Source of the DNA: Gorsachius magnificus
Lineage: Eukaryota > Chordata > Aves > Pelecaniformes > Ardeidae
Length of the DNA stretch: 64,000 bases
Reading direction: 5' to 3'
NCBI GenBank assembly: GCA_034008185.1
Contig: CM067081.1
Span: 187,199,510-187,263,509, forward strand
Shown: positions 11,476 through 22,563 of the stretch, one piece after another
How positions within the stretch are numbered: position 1 is the first letter of the stretch
How the letters are laid out: each line of letters begins with the position of its first letter
Translations under genes and position numbers: made by a program
The notes under the pieces: model-generated
The model's database searches: none
Told to the model about the DNA's origin: nothing
What the model saw: only the letters and a program-made list of their open reading frames with translations

Positions 11476-14400
11476 TTTTATTATTATTTTATCAGTGTGA
11501 GAATATATTACCCTTAACACACATGTTTTTTCATGAAGAAGTACTTGAAAGATCATGGCATGGCTTTTTCATTTACCCTCTGTCAGTCTAGAGCCGTGGC
11601 AGGAGGAAAAAAAATCTTGATAATTGCTAAAATGAAGTCCAAGGCATTTTGTTTAAAGCCTCAATTTGGAGGTTTCCATCATAGTCATAATTTTTGTCAG
11701 TATTTGTGAGCTTCTCTATTTCAAGCTTCACCTTGCTTCTATTTTTAGACATAATTTTTCTTTCCCTTTGGAGACTTAACAACCCTCTTTTCACTGAAAA
11801 TAAAGCCTTAAGGATCAGCTGACCTGACTACTAGGCGTTAGGTAATGCTATTATAGATTCTGCCAGGCATTTACAGAAATTTATTTCCCACTGTGGATAT
11901 TCTTTAAAAAGGTTTGTATCTTATCTTGGCCACAAGTTAAAAGATTCTGTAGTTGAGAGCTCTGTGGAAAAAGGTATTTCAGTTTTCCTCTAGCACTTTG
12001 TTCCTCACAGTTTTATGTATTTCCCTGAATTTTATTTCTAGGTACAATATCCAATGCTCTCCCCTCATCTACCAAATCAGTCATTTCTTTGTAGAAGGTT
12101 ATCTGGTTGGTGTCAGATCTTCAGGCTGAGGAAAAGCTTGAGCCTGAACACTTCTATTTTGTAGGTGAATATACTAACTGTTCACTTGCCATGTATAAGA
12201 TAGTCAGTCTCAGCAACTTTCTCTCAAGATGTGGTTTAAATTAAAACAACCCCATGGGACCAGGATATGGTCCCAGGAAATGGATTCCAGTTAACAGTGC
12301 TTTCTGGGACAGTTGTAGCTCCACAGAAGGTTGCAGGTCTGGTTTCAGTTTTGCCTCCAACAGCTTAAGCAGAATGATTAAATATTGCCCTTCTTAGCCT
12401 GCCCTTGTTTTGACTCTGTCACTCCAGAGCATGAGTCTTTCTGTGCACCTTTAGGGAGTCTGGATGGCATAGATGACAGAGTCTATTTCAGGGCCCAAGC
12501 ATGCTAAACATCAGGGTTTCATGTATGTTGACCATAGTCACTAACTGGGCACACATAGAGAAATCTGCCACCTGAATCTTTGTAATCTTTAACAGTGACA
12601 CTCATAAAGTGTAAAATATCATGATAGTAATCATTAACATTGACATCAGTCTTAATAGGCACTTCTCAAAGTGTTTTATGAAGGTAATGATTTTCCTCCT
12701 TAGAGTAAGAGAACTGAAAGAAAAACATTTCCATTTACTGCATTTTTCAGACAGATACTATGGGCCAAGCATCCCACGGACAGAGGCAGCCAACAAAGAA
12801 ATAATTACTCCCAACTTAACATAGGGGATAGCACGAGTAAACAAAAGTTAAGGGTAAAAATTTCAGACTTCACTCAGCTGTTTGTTATTTACAAACTGAG
12901 ACATTTCAGATGTTGCTGTTGAACTGAGCATTAAACATTTGTATAGAAAATTAGAACATTCAGTTACATTCATTAGAAAATATGTACAATAAGCAAGGAT
13001 TTAAACTTTCATGCGTCAGGGCATAATACTAACATTAACTGCCTGGGGTTGGAAAGTAATTTCCCTTATGGCAGGTTATTCCAAACTCTTCATTATAGGA
13101 AGTATAACTTACTGACCCTTGTCAGGAACAGGTTACTGGACGAATGGACTACTCATCTGAACCCTTAAGATATTTCATGTCAAATTCAGAAACCATCCAT
13201 TCATAATGAGGGAAGAATGCAGGAGAATAAAGGAAATGCATTTATTTAATTACTGACTCATCAAAAGCAGGTTAAAAAGTTAAGTACTATAGCCTGATCT
13301 TAGATCCCGAGACACCACAGTCCTACAGAAAACTGAGGACCATTTGTGTGATTAACCCTTGTAATCAAATGGATAAAACTATATGGAGCACTAAAAAAAT
13401 ACTGTTATGTTTCATTTATTAATTGAAATGTGTATAAGAAAAAATATGAGGGTGGTATATTTTAGCTCCCGAAGGATGTAAAATTAAATTTTGACATTTA
13501 ATAGAAGGATATGAGAAAAGGTTAGATGTTAAATAAAATGCTGAGACATTTGTGAGTGGGATGAGGAAGACAGTACATGATGTGGTGGGTTAATATAGTT
13601 CCAACAACTTATCACAAATTAAACATTTTTTAAATTAAAGTTTTTATCAGTGTATGATCAGGATAACCTGATATTCAGACACAGCTGCTGCATTTTTTTA
13701 ATGTGCTACACCTTCAGGGTTTTAGTTACTAAATCATGCAAAGGTGAGACACTCATTCAATAATGCTCTTAAATTCCAATCAAGAAGATATTTGGATGGT
13801 GACATAGTTTGAGTATTGGCAATATTTTCTATGTAACGTTCTGCTTAAAACTCTCTTGAGGTGCAGTTACATAAATCAGCTTCTGGTTTATCTTTTATTT
13901 CACAAATTAAAAACCAAACAAATAAACCCACAGCATTCAGGGGCATATCAGATAATGCTAGAACTTCCACAGTAGGCTACACAATATTTTTTTTTAATTA
14001 AAAAACACTGGAAAACCCTAGATGAAATTCAGTTTGTAGTTGTGACACCAGATTTAATAATCTATGCATTTACTTCACACAAAGGAATGCAGACGACTTC
14101 AGCTCTGGTATCTCTGGGATTCCTGGTCTATCCTCTAAGCCACCACCATGCGGTTTTCTTGCAGCCTTTGTCCTCCAGTTTTCTTCAAGGACTTTAATTT
14201 ATTTCTCCACAAAAGCACAGGTTTAATAGGATGGTCAGAAAGTGCTGTTACATGTTATTTGCACAAATACAGTCTCTTTGGGTGAAATTGGATATTTATG
14301 GAAGAAGGACATTTTCTACAGTATTTGCCACTGGTATGGCCTCATTAGATTTTGTACAACACTATATTGCCACAGGAAACCTTAGCTCTAGAAAGATTGT

Positions 14401-16329
14401 TCTTTCCCTTTCACCGTACTGTGGTGGAGAGCTAAACTGTCTACTTGGAATTTTGGTTTTCACTGATCTTTTTCTTTCATTTATATTTGTATTTTATATC
14501 ACAAATGGTACATTTATGCATTAATTGTACACAAAAATGAATGACATTTAATGACAGCTGTTCCACTAAGAAGGTAGGCTGTGATCTAAGAAACCCTGTT
14601 TTTTTCCAAACATATCATGGTTATCTTATATGATCTTGGACAAGATGCTTAATAGACCATTATAAGAAAAATAGACCATGTTGGTGTGGGAAGGAAGAAA
14701 GTAATAATTTTCTTCATCATAATAGTAACTATAGTAAAATATTTCAAAGAGAGATCATTATTCCATATTATAGCAAAATACCAAAGGATGACGGAAGTTG
14801 CACAAGAGTATGCAGGTCCATCAGCTGCTAGACTCCTGAGCATACACCTACAGAACAGCTATTTTACTTGTCATATGCTGGAAGCGTTCAGAGCTCTCTC
14901 TGATTTTAGTGTGGCAGACAAATCTAAATGAATGAAAAAGATTTGTGAAAACCAAAATTCTGCATAACAAGGGCTGATATCTGACTTCACTATGGTACTT
15001 TGAGTTCATATGTCTTAGATACGATCTTTAATGTCTGGTAAGTGTGTTATTTCATTATTGGTAATACCTGAAGAGCCAGGCATTGTAAACTGTTTGTTTA
15101 CTAAAGCACAGCCTATTGTCTTGCCTTTGCCTTCTTTTCCTTGGATAGTTCTGCACTAAATTATCCATTTTGTAATGGCTTCAAACCTGAACAGCTAGTG
15201 TGTTATGTATGCTGGGACAGATTGCTACTCTTCATGTTGCATTATCTAGGTATGTTATCGTATAGGATGAATAAATGGAAGAAATTAAACTCACCCCATC
15301 TTCTGCTGCAGTGAGTGTTTCTTTGTCACAGGAATCCTGAACACCTAATTGAGAAACCTCATATGCATTAGATGATCACTCATTCCTTGCATCAGCTTTC
15401 CACTTTCACAGTTGACATTTTGGTTGTCTATATGAAGCTGTGATGCTTAGACATTGCTGAGGTACATATCTCTGCTCTGTTACTCTCTCAGATGCTGTTG
15501 GTCACGTCTGCTAAGAGTACCAATTCCTGATCAGCTTGCAACATCTCTCCTCACTCTACAAGTGCAGTCTGGCATCCTGAGGCAGATACAGTCCTATGCC
15601 TCAGACCATGGGAAGGGTATTTATGTGACTCCTTATGCATAAAAAAAAAATCAAGTTTTAAAATAACCTGTCATCCTTTCATTTCTTAATGTCCTACTTC
15701 TCACTTGTGCTCATTCTCGTTTAACTCCCACAAAACCAATTCCCTACTGCACCATAGATGTGAGCCAGCACCAAAACACCAGAAGGCCTGTGGTTGAAGA
15801 GGAAGATGCTCACTTAGAAAGCTAATCATGATGGCTTGACTCCATGAGAATTTTGTCATTGATTTCATTGCTGCTAGAACAGGCATTATGTGTTTCACAT
15901 CTGAAGGTTGAAAATCATATATATTATTATAACAATAAATTAGTAACATCTTTAAATATGTGGTCATAGGTGATTGCTGCTGCTTGGTCCTTTCTGCTTC
16001 AGCAATATGGGTCTGATCTTCATGCTCTGGATACTGAATAATCTGTTACATTATCTTACTCAAAATGCTTATGATTTCATTGAGCTATTTCCATTCACTC
16101 AGCGATGTGATGATGTAAAATGTCATGCACATTAATCTGATGCCAATCTGTAGCAAAACAGCTTCTTTTACAGGAAACAGGTTCCTTAGATGCTTATTAC
16201 AAGTAAGTGGTACGTGAGGCTACTGTAATACTGTTAGGCTTGCATATAATGAATCTTGTAAGTCTAAAGGAAGTAGATACTGATGCAACTGCCTGCATAC
16301 CCAGCATCAAAAGCACTACCAAGTTTCCT
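11476..16329. other. AT-rich unique DNA, no gene recognised
   Basis: About 4.9 kb with no coding region I can support. The longest open frames are under 100 codons and none resembles a known domain. A short perfect inverted repeat (TGGGACCA / TGGTCCCA) sits at 12255-12275. A stretch near 12655-12720 faintly resembles an ancient interspersed repeat, described among the findings. An exon-like segment on the minus strand near 15297-15340 was considered and set aside. Confidence 0.55.
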
Positions 16330-17200
16330 TATCACAGAATACCTATTCAGAGAATGTATAAAATAGCTGATGTGGATCTCAAGGTCTAGTTAATCCATCC
16401 TCCTGTCTCAAAGTACAAACAGCCCTGATAAAAAAAATTTAAAACCTTACTATGAAAAATAATCTGTTCCAATGTTTTATTACTTTAAAATTCAAATGTT
16501 TCTCTCTCCATGCCTAACCTAAAAGTCTTATTGTTGCATCGTAAGTCTGTTAGTTCTCCTCCTGTACATGATGAACTTGGAGAACCAATGATTCTCTTCC
16601 ACTTCACAGCAACCTTTCACGATTTTGAAGACTCTGCCTCAGACTATCCAGACTGAATGATAAACCCAAGTTCTTCCAACATTTCTCATAGGTCATATTT
16701 TTCTGGTTTCCCTTCATTTTTGTTGTTTCTCTCTAAAGATTCCAGTTATCGGTCTTTTTTTTTTTTTAATCTGGTGCCTAAAATCATCCTGTAGATGAAT
16801 GAAGCAGAAATATTGTTTCCCGTGCTTCCAGTCTGTACTGCTGTTTACAAAATGTGGTATTTGCCTTATTCACAACAGCATATTGTTGATTCATCTCAAC
16901 TGCAATTCACTATAATCTCCAAATTTTCTTTTAACTTAACCCAGCATGTGTATGGGTAATTATTCCAACAGACTTTCTGCTCATCATTATTGAATTCAGA
17001 TCACTACAGTCTACTACCATTCTCCAAAATTACAACAGTCTTTAACCATTGCAACATTTCAGCTTGATGGGCATATTCTCTATTCCATCATTCCTTCATG
17101 TATATCCTATATATCCACATAAATTCATAAATATTTATAAATATATGTATGCAAATCGAGATGAATAAATATTCCTTGAGGCATGTCACAGTGGAATACT
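16330..17200 (-). mobile_element. Ancient degraded CR1 copy, antisense
   Basis: Read on the plus strand, this keeps the landmarks of an old CR1 in reverse. They include AGCAACCTTTCACGATTTTG, TTTCTCATAGGTCATATTTT, GGTGCCTAAAATCATCC, CACAACAGCATATTGTTG and CTGCAATTCACTATAATC, and then a weaker stretch to about 17200. The 3' end lies near 16330 (GGTCTAGTTAATCCATCC). Substitutions and small indels are everywhere and no ORF survives. It is much more diverged than the other CR1 copies here. Both borders are approximate. Confidence 0.68.
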
Positions 17201-17244
17201 TGGGACATTTAAACTTTCATAGCATGTATAAGGTTATGTGATAA

Positions 17245-18145
17245 AGAGCTGGTCTCCACAGAGACAAAGGAGCCCAGAGGAGCAATGGCAGCTGGGGGAA
17301 GCCAAATAATACTGTGACTTAGCTCCTCTGTGACTATTACAGGAGCCAGTAGACTGTAAAAGTCATATCTTCACAGCCACAAGGAGCACAGAAGCGTGGT
17401 CGGGGGGGAACACCTCATTAAAAGTCAGAGGCATGAGTCCCTTCACAAACCCTGTGGGGGACAGCTGACACCAGGAGTCAGTGGGGAGGCTCTCTGGGTT
17501 GCCCCACAGACTGGTGACACTGCTCAGGGGTATGGGATTTGCTGTGGGGTGCAGAGATGAGCATTTCAGTACTGTGCAAGACTTGTTGTGAGATGTTTAG
17601 GGGACCAAAGTCAGGAAAATGAGGGTGGTTTGGGGAGGATCAATTGTTGATAAATTGAGAGAGAAGGGTATGAAAGCAGCCAGTCGCACATACACAGGTG
17701 CTGGTCTGTCAACGCCTGAGCCTGATCACTGCAGTCTGTCTCATCTTCTCATTAAACTCCTTTTCTAGTGATTTTCCTGGGTGTGGAGTTCCTTGGGCTG
17801 TGTGCATGTATGGGGAGGGTCTGAGTGCCAATGGTTGGGGTGGACCAAAGGTGGAAGGCCTGCATGTCTTTGGTGCCAGTATGGGGTACGATGATGGTGT
17901 GCTGACACTGGCCAGCACCAAGTCGGACCAGCTGGCGAGTGAGGCACATGGCCTGGAGGGTGGGGTGAGGGTGTCCTTAGAGGAGTTGCCATGGATAGCT
18001 TTGGCTAACAGAGGCACCATGGGGACCCAGCCAGCTGCTGAGACTGCAGTTTGATTGGGACACCCATTTGTGTGTGTATGCGCATGCATGGGGAGAGTGA
18101 AGATCCAGGTCCAGCTACTGGATCTTTCTCCATTGGAAAATTAGG
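17245..18145 (+). mobile_element. Second ERV LTR-like block
   Basis: A GC-richer block in AT-rich surroundings arranged like an LTR. There is a TATA-like GGGTATGAAAG at 17666-17676, then TGCAGTCTGTCTCATCTT and the polyadenylation signal ATTAAA at 17751-17756. A long G/T-rich U5-like part follows with GTGTGCATGTATGGGGAGG, AGTCGGACCAGCTGG, GTTTGATTGGGACACCC and GGATCTTTCTCC. The signal order and spacing fit an avian endogenous-retrovirus LTR. Open frames of 118 and 126 codons at 17698-18089 on opposite strands are by-products of the GC-rich U5-like part. Ends are approximate and internal genes are absent. Confidence 0.58.
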
Positions 18146-18729
18146 TCTGCAGTCCTAAGGAACTTCAAAAAATCTTTTTGGCAATGTAGCTGATGCAGAC
18201 ACATTTGGCTGTATCTTTAGACAACATGAATAGAAAAATATAATTAAGATAATAACTGATGAACCAAATGCCTTTGGTTTTGTTGATAACTTTCTGGCAC
18301 TGGTTTTGCAGGATATGTACCAGTGAATCAGAAGAGCCAACCAAATTTTCCAGCTTATCAATATATGTAAGAATTTCTGCCCAGTTGACACTCCAGAGAA
18401 AGAGGAGGGAGGGACTGAACTAGTAGAAAGAAGGAAAATGAGGACCTGAACAACTGAGAGAAACAAAGCTGATCTAATCTTGTTTTGTTCCACTTCTTTT
18501 TCTTTCTCCTTTCATGGGTGTGTTTGTATCTTTGTCACCAAAATTAATTATGACTGCAGTAAATTTCTTGAACTCATTTCAGTTTTCTTAATTAATTTGA
18601 AAAAAAAATAAAAAATTGCAAACTACTGTTTTCAATCACCCTATGCCAATCAAAATAATCGTGAATTTACTGCAAAGAGCAACCAAACAAACTAAATTAG
18701 TTTTAACTAAGATAAGTTCAGAGACCTAT
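18146..18729. other. AT-rich DNA, nothing recognised
   Basis: No repeat family or gene is evident. A minus-strand open frame of 112 codons (18155-18493) is hydrophobic at both ends but matches no family I know, and no promoter or splice context supports it. Confidence 0.5.
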
Positions 18730-18860
18730 GGAACAGCTTTTTGGAACAAAGAAATATCGTGGCACACAGACAGTAGAGCGTTCAGAGAGTCTACAGAGCT
18801 GGAGCATTTAAGAAGAAGGTTAGACAGTAATAGAGAGTTTTCACAGTGATTGAAGCTATC
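18730..18860 (+). mobile_element. Possible old CR1 3' remnant
   Basis: The order GGAACA...AAATATCGTGG, GAGCATTTAAGAAGAAGG, TTAGACAGTAATAGAG resembles the CR1 3' region, where the NR-type end of ORF2 is followed by TATTTAAAAGNNGGTTAGAC-like sequence. Only scattered words survive and no tail is visible. Chance resemblance cannot be excluded. Confidence 0.33.
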
Positions 18861-19577
18861 ATGTAACTGATATACAGATGTGTGTCTTCAAAGGGTTATA
18901 GACTTATTTTCATCTTGTCTGAAGTTCTGATAACTGCATGATTTTAGCTGAAATGTTTAAAAGATCTTTTGTGTGATTTGTTAAATATTTAAAGTACTAT
19001 CCTATCTGACATAAAATTCAATAAATATGAAAATAAGCTAGCTCATATTAATCGTCAGCTGAAAATGTGTCATTTTTCAAGTTCTTTTTACTTATAATGT
19101 CTGCAGAAGCTTTACTGCATATTCACAGAGTATTTATATTATTAACTATATATTTGTAGTATTAATTGCATAGTATTTATAATCTAATTACATAGTTTCA
19201 AAGAAATGTGGCAATCAATACTAACAATGATTTACTATACTTGAGAAATGAATGAAACATTGCCTTCAGATACTGTAATATAATTTGTATATTTTGACTG
19301 AGTATCTACTTCAGCAAGTTATATGAGGAATGTTTATATGGAACACTATTGAAAAAGAAATTAAAGGTAAATAATATACACTCAGTTTAATAATAAACAC
19401 AAGCTACATTAAAAGAAAAAATTATCATTAGCCTTTTGAAAAAAAATTATTACATATGTGATTAACTTTTCTGCTACAGAAGTACTGGTTCTTCAATATT
19501 AGAAATTATAGGACAATCCAAAGCATATGATGTGTTTAGGGGTTTTTTCATATGCAATCAATGATAATAATAAAGGT

Positions 19578-19977
19578 TTCATTCAGTTACTGGGGTTGTT
19601 TAGCCTGGAGAAAAGGAGGCTGATGGGAGACCTTATCGCCCTCTACGACTGCCTGAAAGGAGGCTGTAGTGAGGTGGGGGTTGGCCTCTTCTCCCTGGTA
19701 ATGGGTGATAGCGCAAGGGGAAATGGCCTCAAGTTGCACCAGGGCAGGTTTAGGTTAGACATTATGAAAGATTCTTTCAATGAAGGGGTTGTCAAGCATT
19801 GAAACAGGCTGCCCAGGGAAGTGGTCGAGTCCCCATCCCTGGAGGTATTTAAAAGATGGGTAGACAAGGTGCTTAGAGACATGGTTTAGTGGTGGGATGG
19901 CAGGGTTAGGTTAATGGTTGGACTTGATGATCTTAAACGTCTTTTCCAATCTAAACAATTCTATGACTCTATGATTA
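19578..19977 (+). mobile_element. CR1 LINE, short 3' copy
   Basis: A 400-bp CR1 fragment starting at CTGGGGTTGTTTAGCCTGG. It spans the end of ORF2 ([16 protein letters not shown], then a late cluster ending in KH, with the tryptophan codon of HWNRLP changed to a stop) and the 3' UTR, and ends in ATTCTATGACTCTATGATT. It is the same 3'-tail type as 5895-6757. Its 3' end sits within about 20-40 bp of the possible polyadenylation site of the minus-strand transcript described next. Confidence 0.95.
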
Positions 19978-19994
19978 CTAAAGAAACAAGCTGC

Positions 19995-20493
19995 ATGTAA
20001 AAGATTAAAATATTTTATTGAAGGTTTTAATAACTTCTTATCCGGGGAAGCACAGACATAGCAAGTTAAGCATCTTACTGCTAGAGAAAAACTGAACATT
20101 CAAACCTCCTACAACTAATTATTTCAAACCAAAATACCACACAATACACTACTGCTTGAGATTTTTAAGAAACAACAAATAACAAAAAAACCAAAACCCC
20201 CAAAAAACTTTACATGTAAGGTAGCATTTTAACATGAAGATGTTGCATGTATTTGCTGGTATGGTACCTGATGTTAAAGCACACTTGGCAAAGCTTTTAG
20301 GGGTGATGGTACAACCACTGTAACTCTTTCTAGTTAAACTTCACTTCAGTGTTTTTCCACCTGAACACTTAGATCACTCTTGCTCTCTCTGGAGTGGTTT
20401 GCGCTCCGGAGGTAGCATTGGCTCTAACTTCTGCCAGCGTTGCGGAGGCCAGAGGATGTGAGTGGCTCGAGCATGTAGAAGTCCAAGAGAAAC
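19995..20493 (-). other. Candidate 3'-terminal exon with polyadenylation signal
   Basis: On the minus strand a pyrimidine-containing tract ends in TTATTTTGGTCACAG, a fair 3' splice site, at 20494. The next 120 bases (20493-20374) are clearly richer in GC and CpG than the flanks. All three frames are open for at least 22 codons: stops fall at 20424-20426, 20374-20376 and 20369-20371. The best codon-position bias is in the frame that ends at 20424. A 3'-UTR-like stretch follows to AATAAA (20019-20014), with a T-rich downstream element. I do not recognise the peptide in any frame. It could be the last exon of an unrecognised gene or lncRNA, or a chance arrangement. Confidence 0.38.
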
Positions 20494-22544
20494 CTGTGAC
20501 CAAAATAAAAACCAGAGAGATTATTAAATGCTGAAAATAAAATAAAAACAAAGCACACAGTGATTTGTTAGAGCAATGAGAAAATACAAAGAGAACTTTG
20601 CATGCATGAGGAGTGTCTCTTGCATGCAATGAGAGAAAAAGAAAAACTGCTTCAGTGACAATTTCTCTTTTTTTGATAAAACATTTCGTGGAACTTAAAA
20701 CAGCCAGCTGAAATGTGCTGGCTGTAACAAACATGAACCAGGAATGTTTTTTTCAGGTTCAGGAAAAAGAGCTGGTCAAAACAGGTGAGGCACTCTATAA
20801 TCCACTGAAAGGTTTTGGTTATTAGTTATTCTGGGTAAGGCAGAACAAGGTTCAAGTATCCAGACTGAATAAGTTAAACAGAACCTGTGTCTCAGATTTG
20901 AGCTATGTACACTAACTACACCAGGAAAGGGGCTTTTCCAAACATGCTGTGCTTTCTGTCCCTCAAAATTCCATTTTGTCTCCAACCAAAAATGGAAACT
21001 ACTGTGAATTTTAAATATTTGCCCGAGGATGAAAATGTATTTCTGATAGAATTATTTGAAACACATCTGCAGCTCAAGTATTTTTGTTGTTCTAGATTAT
21101 TCATATGTTTTTAACGCATCTTTTGCCATCTTATTATTTATTGTTTGACTTCAATAATTTCACTTCACTAATGTTTTGCTTTGATAAATCAAAATAAAAG
21201 TCAATACTGATATTGCTTACAAATGAATCACTTATAAACGGTGTAGTTTAGAGAACTAATTGCTCAGAAAACCTTAATAAAATTACAAACAAGGCTCTGT
21301 TCAAATACAGTATGAAATGGCTAGACTAAGAATAACTGAGAATACAACAGTCACATTTTCAGATTGAGATAATAAGACAGGCTTTCAATGTCCCTACTTA
21401 ACATTGAAATTAAGTAGTTTGGTATGGAGTTAATCATCGCACTTAATCTGAAAAGCCTGCAGTATAGACTTCTGCATCATAAATTATTTGTTTAGATGGT
21501 AGCGAGTAATAAGCTTCCCAACAACTGTAAAGTATCCGGTGCCAATAGAAAAGTTAGGACAAACAGGAAAAAAACATGGTTAGAAATACTGGAATGTCTC
21601 TATATGTGAAAAGATTAAATAATCCAGACAACAGGGTCACAAGTCTATAAAATTATGAATGGCATGGATAGAGGATGCATAGGTTTTATTTGCCTATTAT
21701 GTCATCATTGCTCATAAGAATGAGGAAACATCAGATGACATTATCTTAAAGAATTTTTAAAGCCAACAAAAAGAAAATGCTTTTTCAGAGTCTGCACACT
21801 TACATCATACTTGCATACATTATACAGGATACTGAAGATGCCCGAAAAGAATAACAAACTGGTTCAGAAAATAATAATAGAAGCAAAGTCCATCACACTT
21901 AATTGAACATAAACAAAGTAACAGCGTAGTCTCTATACTCCACATTAGGAAACACCGAGGGAAAAATTATATACTTGCTTTGTTCTTATGCTCTAATGAT
22001 CTGGTATTGGCTGTTGTCAGAGTCAGGAGTTAAGTAGATTTCTGGTTTGAACCTGTACATTCCTGCTTAAATTTTTATGTAAACTCAGTTCTTCAGTTCC
22101 ATTCCATTACTTATCACAAAAAAAAAAAGCGATTTCAGTAAGCAGGTAATTCAGCATTTTATGCAAATAGACACCAAATAGGCCCCTAGGAATATCTTCA
22201 GCTAATTTTCTTGATTTAATTTCATAGGATTAATGTATATTCACCAGTCTCTCTCTACTACATAATCAAATCAGTGAAGCTGAAGTGGTCTATATCTAAT
22301 TCCATATTCTGTAGCTTGATGAAGCAGGTGCTGAATTACTTGAATATAATTTGGTTACTTAATAACCCACAAAGTGTAAAAGAATCTGAAGTAGATCACT
22401 GAAACTGCTGTCTAGCATCGTAACTCACTTGCTCGGTCCCTTGCAGGGATCACTTCTTTCCCTCGTCCATTGCAGCTTTTTTCCTACATTTAAGCAAAGG
22501 ACAGGCTGCTAAGTGACAACTCCATTTTGATAGGATTTAGCTAA

Positions 22545-22563
22545 TTTTTTTTTTTTTTTTTTT
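22545..22563. repeat. Poly(T) tract, 19 bases
   Basis: An uninterrupted run of 19 T. No retrocopy body is recognisable beside it, so it is annotated only as a homopolymer. Confidence 0.97.

Noticed and set aside
12255..12275. Perfect 8-bp inverted repeat TGGGACCA / TGGTCCCA
   Set aside because: Compact hairpin, but too short to stand out from chance in a window of this size.
15297..15340. Minus-strand exon-like segment between an AG and GTGAGT
   Set aside because: Two alternative acceptors give two different open readings of about 15 codons, the pyrimidine tract is weak, and it lies downstream of the polyadenylation signal at 20.0 kb. Chance is the simplest explanation.
17698..18089. Open frames of 118 (plus) and 126 (minus) codons
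   Set aside because: They lie within the GC- and G/T-rich U5-like part of an LTR-like block and resemble no protein. Composition explains them.
20598..20633. Repeated TTGCATGCA words upstream of the candidate terminal exon
   Set aside because: Near-palindromic and only two copies. Octamer-like regulatory meaning cannot be supported from sequence alone.
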